Shown here: piece after piece, positions 58,854-64,000 of the stretch | Layout: the number at the start of each line of letters is the position of its first letter | How positions within the stretch are numbered: the stretch's first letter is position 1 | Source of the DNA: Gammaproteobacteria bacterium | GTDB lineage: Bacteria > Pseudomonadota > Gammaproteobacteria > Steroidobacterales > GCA-2729495 | Direction of reading: 5' to 3' | Assembly: GCA_024277915.1 (NCBI GenBank) | Contig: JAJRUG010000009.1 | Coordinates: forward strand, 1-64,000 | DNA: 64,000 bases | Translations under genes and position numbers: made by a program | Notes under the pieces: model-generated | Database searches by the model: none | Told to the model about the DNA's origin: nothing | What the model saw: the letters and a program-made list of their open reading frames with translations, nothing else

Positions 58854-60362
58854 TCAGTCCTTCACTGCTTTGGCGCGACTCAAATAAAGCCCGATGGTGA
58901 TCAGTAGCAGGCTCAACACGACGATTGGTTCGTTGCCGAATCGTACATAGGGAGTTGCACCACTATAAGGCTGAATCGTGGTACTGAGCACGCCCGGCTC
59001 AAACTGTGGCAGCTGATCCAGAATATGCCCGGTTGGAGAAATCACTGCGGTAATACCGGTGTTGGTCGTGCGTAACAGATACCGCCCGGCTTCAAGCGCA
59101 CGCATTCGGGCGATTTGCAGGTGCTGGTGAGGGGCTGTCGAGTCACCAAACCAGGCATCATTGCTGACATTGACAATGATCTGTGCAGCCGGCAGAAAAT
59201 CCAGTTGCTCAGCCCCGAATGCATCTTCGTAACAAATACTGGCCGCGACCAAGATGTCTTTTACTTTGATCAACGACTGTACTCGTGGCCCTGCTGTAGT
59301 ATCAACAAAAGGCAGGCTCATCAGCCTCATCCAGTTGCGCACGAATCCCGGTACCGGAAAATATTCACCGAACGGCACCAGATGTCGTTTGTGATAAACG
59401 CCTGCCGCTGTGCCCAGTGCGATCAGCGAATTACTGAATTGCCCGGGCTCCTCGCCGGCGACCAGAATACCTATCAGCAACTGCATATCCCGGGCTCTTG
59501 CCTGCTCGGAGATCTGATTCAGGTAATCACTCACCCTGATATCGAGATCGGGCACTGCAACCTCGGGCCAGATCACCAGATCGCCATCTTTTTGAGCAAA
59601 AGTCAGGCGCTTGTATAAGTCCAGTGTGGGTTGCCGCTGCTCGGGCAACCATTTGCGATCCTGGGATACCGACCCTTGAATCATGCTGACCCGGAGATCG
59701 CTGTTGCCGGGGACTGTCCACTGCCTGTCCAGCAAAGACCAGCTAATAATGAGAATCCCGATAATAATTCCTGTGGCAAACTTTCTGTGTTGTTGTTCTC
59801 CTTTTATCAGAACTGTCAGTACACCAGCGATGACAGCAGTAATAAATGTCACGCCATAGACTCCAGCCACCGGCGCCCACCCGCGCAGTGCCCCGTCAAT
59901 CTGTCCGTAGCCCAGGCTAAGCCAGGGAAAGCCGGTGATCAGCCAGCCCCTTCCCCATTCAATCAACGTCCAGCATGCCGGAACAATCAAACACCAGCGT
60001 ATGATGTCATGGCGTATGTTCATGCGCGCGACCCAGTAGCCGCAGATCGCCACATACAACCCCATTGCAGTCACCAGCCCCAGCATCAGCATGATCGCTA
60101 TAGCCAGTGGTGCCTGACCAAAAACATGGATGCTGATATACAGCCAGTAAGTTCCGCTGAGAAATGCGCCGAAGCCAAACATGAAGCCACGCCACATTGA
60201 CTCTCTTACAGACTGGCCATCCCAGCACAGGAACAGGATGGTCAGCAGCACAGGAGCCAGCGGATACCAGTGGAAAGGAGCGAAAGAAAGGGGCAGACAC
60301 AGCCCCGCCAGGCCTGCTACCCAGCGTCCCCGATTCTCCAGCAATGTAAGCAAGCTATTCAA
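58854..60362 (-). CDS. lnt: Apolipoprotein N-acyltransferase
   Basis: A 502-residue inner-membrane enzyme that adds the third acyl chain to lipoproteins. About seven membrane helices surround a nitrilase domain with the catalytic triad: Glu267 in WPEVAVP, Lys near 335 in YHKRHLVPFGEYF, and Cys near 387 in SICYEDAFG. Several lipoproteins in the window (M28, LptE, the Ala/Lys-rich protein) would be its substrates. It lies between leuS and the small RHH gene. Confidence 0.97.
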   Translation of the reverse strand: MNSLLTLLENRGRWVAGLAGLCLPLSFAPFHWYPLAPVLLTILFLCWDGQSVRESMWRGFMFGFGAFLSGTYWLYISIHVFGQAPLAIAIMLMLGLVTAMGLYVAICGYWVARMNIRHDIIRWCLIVPACWTLIEWGRGWLITGFPWLSLGYGQIDGALRGWAPVAGVYGVTFITAVIAGVLTVLIKGEQQHRKFATGIIIGILIISWSLLDRQWTVPGNSDLRVSMIQGSVSQDRKWLPEQRQPTLDLYKRLTFAQKDGDLVIWPEVAVPDLDIRVSDYLNQISEQARARDMQLLIGILVAGEEPGQFSNSLIALGTAAGVYHKRHLVPFGEYFPVPGFVRNWMRLMSLPFVDTTAGPRVQSLIKVKDILVAASICYEDAFGAEQLDFLPAAQIIVNVSNDAWFGDSTAPHQHLQIARMRALEAGRYLLRTTNTGITAVISPTGHILDQLPQFEPGVLSTTIQPYSGATPYVRFGNEPIVVLSLLLITIGLYLSRAKAVKD

Positions 60363-60563
60363 GCAGCCAAGAATATAGAGACAGAACTAATTTACCAGTT
60401 TCCCCGACTGAGTCCGTCCAGAGATTGCGACTCTGCCACCTGTGCGCCGTTCAAATCCGGTGTCGCCGGACAGAAAGGTAATGAGATTCTGATCTGGTCA
60501 TTGGTTCAGGGGCATGCCAGCCTGACTTGCAGCAGACAGGTTGACACGGATGCGGTGCCGTTT

Positions 60564-60746
60564 TCATTTCTTCCTCCTGGCCCCGGTATCTTTTCCCGAT
60601 TCCAGGCGCCCCGCTTTACGTAGTGACTCACGCAGAACGAATTCGATCTGTGCATTCAGACTACGCAGATCGTCATCCGCCCAGCGATGCATGGCTGCCA
60701 GCGTCTTTTCATCAATTCGCAGCGCGAATGCTTTACGAGAGCTCAT
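60564..60746 (-). CDS. Arc-type ribbon-helix-helix DNA-binding protein
   Basis: A 60-residue protein with a ribbon-helix-helix fold pattern: strand KAFALRID, helix EKTLAAMHRWADDDLR, and helix LNAQIEFVLRESLRK, followed by a basic tail. Such proteins bind DNA as dimers and often regulate their own genes. GGA lies upstream of ATG 60746. It is inserted between corC and lnt, genes that are usually neighbours. A role in regulating this unit is possible but not shown. No toxin partner is adjacent. Confidence 0.8.
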   Translation of the reverse strand: MSSRKAFALRIDEKTLAAMHRWADDDLRSLNAQIEFVLRESLRKAGRLESGKDTGARRKK

Positions 60747-60843
60747 TGCTCATTCCATTTCAGGATGAATCAGGAATATAGAGAACCGGTGTTGACGACC
60801 GGTTGCGCGGCCTCATCACTGCAGCTATAGCCGAGCAGAAGCT

Positions 60844-61701
60844 TCAGTCGTCAGAGCGTCTGGCCGCTCGACTGACTTCCACGCTGTGAATGCGTCTCCG
60901 GTCAGCGTTCAACACTTTGAACACGAAGCCGCCAAACGGTACTTCATCGTCGCGACGGGGAAGGCGCCCGAGTTCATGCATCACCAGACCACCTATCGTG
61001 TCGTAGTCTTCATCATCAAGCTCCACTTCGAAAAATTCGTTGAATTCTTCCATACGGGTCAGCGCTTGCACACGAAACTGGTTTTCACTGATCTGCTGGA
61101 TTGGCTCAGCCTCCTGAGGATCGTGCTCGTCATCTATCTCGCCGACAATTTCTTCAAGTACATCCTCAATCGTGAGTAACCCGGCGGTGCCACCATACTC
61201 GTCGACGACAATAGCCATGTGATTCCGGCTGTTCCGGAATTCCTTCAACAATGTATTCAGCCGTTTGCTCTCGGGAATAAAGGTTGCCGGACGTAACCAG
61301 CGACTCAATTGAAACTCCTCATCGGGTGTATCGACAAAAAATCGCAGAATGTCCTTGGCAATCAGAATACCCACAACTTCATCCCGGTCATCTCCGATAA
61401 CCGGCAAACGTGAGTGCCCGCACTGGATAATCGTGTTGAGTATTTCTTCCCTGGCGGCGTCCTGCTCCAGGATCACCATATGGGCACGCGGTATCATGAC
61501 ATCGCGAACCTGGGTTTCCGCTACTTTGAGCACACCTTGCAGCATGGTGATCTCGTCACTATCAAGTGCCGGTTCCAGACGGCTTTTGCTGAACATCTCC
61601 AGCAAATCCTCACGTGAAGCGGGCTCGCCTTTCAGCAGATTCCGCATCCGCACATACCACTTGCTGGTAGCACTGGTGTCCGAAGATTGTTTGTCAGTCA
61701 T
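60844..61701 (-). CDS. corC: CorC/YbeX-type CBS domain protein
   Basis: A 285-residue cytosolic protein with two CBS domains (IPRAHMVILEQD, and LLKEFRNSRNHMAIVVDEYG) and a C-terminal CorC_HlyC domain (VQALTRMEEFNEFFEVEL). It lacks the DUF21 membrane part, as E. coli YbeX does. It is linked to magnesium efflux and ribosome fitness. ATG 61701 has the better-spaced ribosome site (CCGGA); ATG 61707 is possible. It overlaps ybeY by eight bases. Confidence 0.95.
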   Translation of the reverse strand: MTDKQSSDTSATSKWYVRMRNLLKGEPASREDLLEMFSKSRLEPALDSDEITMLQGVLKVAETQVRDVMIPRAHMVILEQDAAREEILNTIIQCGHSRLPVIGDDRDEVVGILIAKDILRFFVDTPDEEFQLSRWLRPATFIPESKRLNTLLKEFRNSRNHMAIVVDEYGGTAGLLTIEDVLEEIVGEIDDEHDPQEAEPIQQISENQFRVQALTRMEEFNEFFEVELDDEDYDTIGGLVMHELGRLPRRDDEVPFGGFVFKVLNADRRRIHSVEVSRAARRSDD

Positions 61702-62209
61702 TGGCATTATCCGGAGAATACGGGTCGGAAAACCCCAGCTTGCCCATTATTTCAGACTCCAGAGACTCCATCTTCCCGGCATCAGCTGCTCTATCGTGTG
61801 TGTAATTCACCAGGTGCAAAGTTCCATGTACAACCAGATGTGACAAATGAGCGAGCGGCAGAATTTGTTGCTGCTCTGCTTCAGAGTAGACCAATGGCAA
61901 GCAAATGACCAAATCACCCAACTCGGGCGGCTCACCGGAATTCGACTGTGGAGGCAGGGGGTCTTTTCCGGCGGGAAATGACAGCACATTGGTTGCGCTC
62001 TTGCTGCCCCGAAATGACTCGTTGAGCGTCTGGCTCTCCGCGCTATCAACAATCCGGATGGTGACAATACCTGGCCCCTGAACACCAGCGCACTCCAGGG
62101 TAGTTACCACCCAATGCTGAACATTGACGCCGTGTGGAAGCTCTCTTTCCCCGGCAACACATTGAAGGTCGGTAGTAATACCGGTCACCGGAGCAACTGC
62201 TGTGATCAT
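61694..62209 (-). CDS. ybeY: Endoribonuclease YbeY
   Basis: A 171-residue metalloprotein that matures 16S rRNA 3' ends. The zinc motif is HGTLHLVNYTHD, a slight variant of HGxLHLxGYDH with Asn for Gly. An earlier RGSKSATNVLSFP is also typical. It overlaps phoH by four bases, the standard arrangement. Confidence 0.95.
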   Translation of the reverse strand: MITAVAPVTGITTDLQCVAGERELPHGVNVQHWVVTTLECAGVQGPGIVTIRIVDSAESQTLNESFRGSKSATNVLSFPAGKDPLPPQSNSGEPPELGDLVICLPLVYSEAEQQQILPLAHLSHLVVHGTLHLVNYTHDRAADAGKMESLESEIMGKLGFSDPYSPDNAND

Positions 62210-63231
62210 GAATTTCTGTCACCCGGCGCTGATGACCTGTTGTTCTCGAACCTCTCGTAGGCCTCGACTATGGATTGCACCAGATTGTGGCGAACGACAT
62301 CAGTTGGCGAGAAAAAGGAGAAGCCGATACTCGGTACACTTTCCAGCACCTGCATGGCATGACGCAAACCCGATGCCTGGTGATGCGCCAGATCTATCTG
62401 GGTAATATCGCCGGTAACAACTGACCGTGAACCAAATCCCATTCTCGTCAGGAACATCTTCATCTGCTCTATGGTAGTATTCTGAGCTTCGTCCAGAATT
62501 ACGAAACTCTCATTGAGAGAACGCCCACGCATAAAGGCAAGCGGTGCAACTTCGATGATATTTTTTTCCACCAGTTTGGCAACTTTGTCGAATCCGAGCA
62601 TTTCATACAGAGCGTCATATATTGGCCGAAGATAGGGATCCACCTTCTGCGACAGATCGCCTGGCAGAAAACCCAGCCGCTCCCCGGCCTCGACGGCGGG
62701 TCTGACCAATACTATTCGTCGTACCTGTTCCTGCTCCAGCGCTTCGACCGCACTGGCAACCGCGAGATAAGTCTTGCCGGTACCAGCGGGGCCGATACCA
62801 AAACTCAAATCGAACTTGCGAATATTGTTCAGATACCCGAGCTGATTTTTACCTTTGGGCCGAATATGCAAACGTGAGGTCTTGATGACAACTTGCTGAG
62901 CCTTTTTTCGCCCGGTTGTATGACCAGTATCGCCAGACTGCTCTGATTGTGAATCGTTCATGGCTGACTCCCGCAGGCACATATGAACATGATGCGAATC
63001 CAGTGGTCCTCTGCCCGCCAATGTGAAGAGTTCACGCAACACCCAGTCACCGGCCAGACTGGACTGCGCCGACCCCGTCACACGGAAACGGTTTCCCCGG
63101 TTGCTGATACGTACACCGAGCTTCTCTTCTATTTGCCTGAGATGTTCGTCAAACTTGCCACAAAGATTGGCAAGCACTGAATTGTCGGCCAACTCCAGAA
63201 CCAGCTCCCGAGTGTCATCGATCGTGTTCAA
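62206..63231 (-). CDS. phoH: PhoH-like ATPase
   Basis: A 341-residue protein of the PhoH family (YbeZ in E. coli). An N-terminal KH-like region (residues 1-100) is followed by the Walker A motif [12 protein letters not shown] and Walker [12 protein letters not shown]. It is thought to act with YbeY in ribosome or RNA quality control. It overlaps miaB by four bases. Confidence 0.96.
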   Translation of the reverse strand: MNTIDDTRELVLELADNSVLANLCGKFDEHLRQIEEKLGVRISNRGNRFRVTGSAQSSLAGDWVLRELFTLAGRGPLDSHHVHMCLRESAMNDSQSEQSGDTGHTTGRKKAQQVVIKTSRLHIRPKGKNQLGYLNNIRKFDLSFGIGPAGTGKTYLAVASAVEALEQEQVRRIVLVRPAVEAGERLGFLPGDLSQKVDPYLRPIYDALYEMLGFDKVAKLVEKNIIEVAPLAFMRGRSLNESFVILDEAQNTTIEQMKMFLTRMGFGSRSVVTGDITQIDLAHHQASGLRHAMQVLESVPSIGFSFFSPTDVVRHNLVQSIVEAYERFENNRSSAPGDRNS

Positions 63232-64000
63232 ACCACCTCCGCCAACGCGTCAATTTGTCCACGGAGGGAATTCGGTAAAGCCTCAGAGATAACGATATCC
63301 ACGAACTGTCCGATGAGGCTTGCTTCCGCCGGGAAATTTACCCATCGGTTATTCTCGGTCTTGCCGGCCAGATGATCCGGGTTCTTTTTGGATCGCCGCT
63401 CCACCAGAACCCGCTGCGTCGTACCAACCATCTCAAGACTGATCCGTCGGGCATTGCTATTGATGCATTCCTGCAGCCGGTTCAAACGCTGATGCTTGAC
63501 CTCTTTCGGTGTGTCATCGGCCAGGGCTGCCGCCGGGGTCCCGGGACGCGGACTGTATATAAAACTGAAAGATTGATCGAAGCCGATGTCCTCGATCAAT
63601 TTCATTGTCGCTGCAAAATCCTGATCGGTTTCACCCGGAAACCCTACAATAAAATCAGATGATAAACTGATTCCCGGGCGCGCCGCCCGAAGCTGCCGGA
63701 TTTTAGCCTTGTATTCCATTGCAGTATGGCCGCGCTTCATCAGGGAGAGGATGTGGTCGGAACCACTTTGCACCGGCAGATGAAGATAGCCGGCCAGCTT
63801 TGGCACTTCAGCGTAAGCCTGAATCAGTCGCCCACCAAATTCCAGCGGATGCGAGGTGGTAAAACGAATACGCTCAATCTGATTGATAGCAGCAACGTAG
63901 CGAATCAACGTCGCCAGATCAGCCACCACACCATCGTGCATCAGCCCACGATAAGCATTGACGTTCTGTCCCAGCAAGTTAATCTCTTTCACGCCCTGCC
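63228..64000 (-). CDS. miaB: MiaB, tRNA-2-methylthio-N6-isopentenyladenosine synthase, 3' part
   Basis: The last 257 residues of a radical-SAM methylthiotransferase that modifies A37 of tRNAs reading UNN codons. The frame runs past the right edge, and the first visible residues [18 protein letters not shown] are an internal MiaB motif. Other motifs are [30 protein letters not shown] and [13 protein letters not shown], then a TRAM domain near the C-terminus. The radical-SAM Cys cluster lies outside the window. Confidence 0.96.
   Translation of the reverse strand, partial: QGVKEINLLGQNVNAYRGLMHDGVVADLATLIRYVAAINQIERIRFTTSHPLEFGGRLIQAYAEVPKLAGYLHLPVQSGSDHILSLMKRGHTAMEYKAKIRQLRAARPGISLSSDFIVGFPGETDQDFAATMKLIEDIGFDQSFSFIYSPRPGTPAAALADDTPKEVKHQRLNRLQECINSNARRISLEMVGTTQRVLVERRSKKNPDHLAGKTENNRWVNFPAEASLIGQFVDIVISEALPNSLRGQIDALAEVV

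Noticed and set aside
60407-60470. A tRNA-like stretch: CAGAG-ATTGCGA-CTCTG resembles an anticodon arm, and GTTCAAATC follows like a T loop.
   Set aside because: The T stem does not pair, there is no D arm, and no acceptor stem can be formed. At most it is a relic.

Overview
This 64 kb window looks like chromosome from a gammaproteobacterium outside the Enterobacterales, probably an uncultured or marine deep-branching lineage. Several gene orders support this: ygfB-pepP next to a TIGR02449-type gene, zapA, 6S RNA, fau and rpiA; miaB-phoH-ybeY-corC-lnt-leuS; holA-nadD-rsfS-rlmH-maf-rng-yhdP-tldD; rplM-rpsI; and a CRP-type regulator. The genus cannot be named from sequence alone. No phage, plasmid, CRISPR array or insertion sequence with a transposase is visible.

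Layout. Positions 1-9.8 kb hold a helix-hairpin-helix protein running in from the left, a Ycf46-like AAA ATPase, an M28 lipoprotein peptidase, a J-domain/zinc/PilZ fusion, a DUF2189 membrane protein, an ABC exporter with an in-frame stop, and a ParA-like ATPase overlapping an NnrS protein. Positions 10-17.4 kb hold an RND exporter, an MFS transporter, a membrane GGDEF-EAL protein with a degenerate GGDEF motif, and two unknown small genes. Positions 17.6-30.2 kb form one long minus-strand run: ygfB, pepP, a transglutaminase-like/7TM protein, a RimK-like ATP-grasp ligase, gcvT, gcvH, gcvPA, gcvPB, a PfkB kinase, and a giant trypsin/PDZ protease broken by one stop. Many neighbours in this run overlap.

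Positions 30.3-42.5 kb carry housekeeping genes: zapA, 6S RNA, fau, a lysine-rich H1-like protein, rpiA, a small lipoprotein, tRNA-Gln, rpsI, rplM, a DUF481 gene with an in-frame stop, crp with a perfect CRP site upstream, rpe, djlA, purC, yihY, pmbA and purE. Positions 42.6-64 kb are almost all minus strand: tldD, yhdP, rng, maf, rlmH, rsfS, nadD, holA, a Trm112-like gene, yidD, sufE, cysS, (hisI on plus), lptE, leuS, lnt, a ribbon-helix-helix protein, corC, ybeY, phoH and the 3' part of miaB.

The most unusual structure is a family of long hairpin elements at 661-745, 9852-9938, 16325-16407 and 16477-16563. Each has the same roughly 20-base loop core inside 27-31 bp arms. Between copies the arm sequences change, but base changes on one arm are matched on the other. 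All three loci lie between convergent genes. The second notable pattern is three otherwise intact genes (ABC exporter, giant protease, DUF481 protein), each interrupted by a single in-frame stop with no frameshift.
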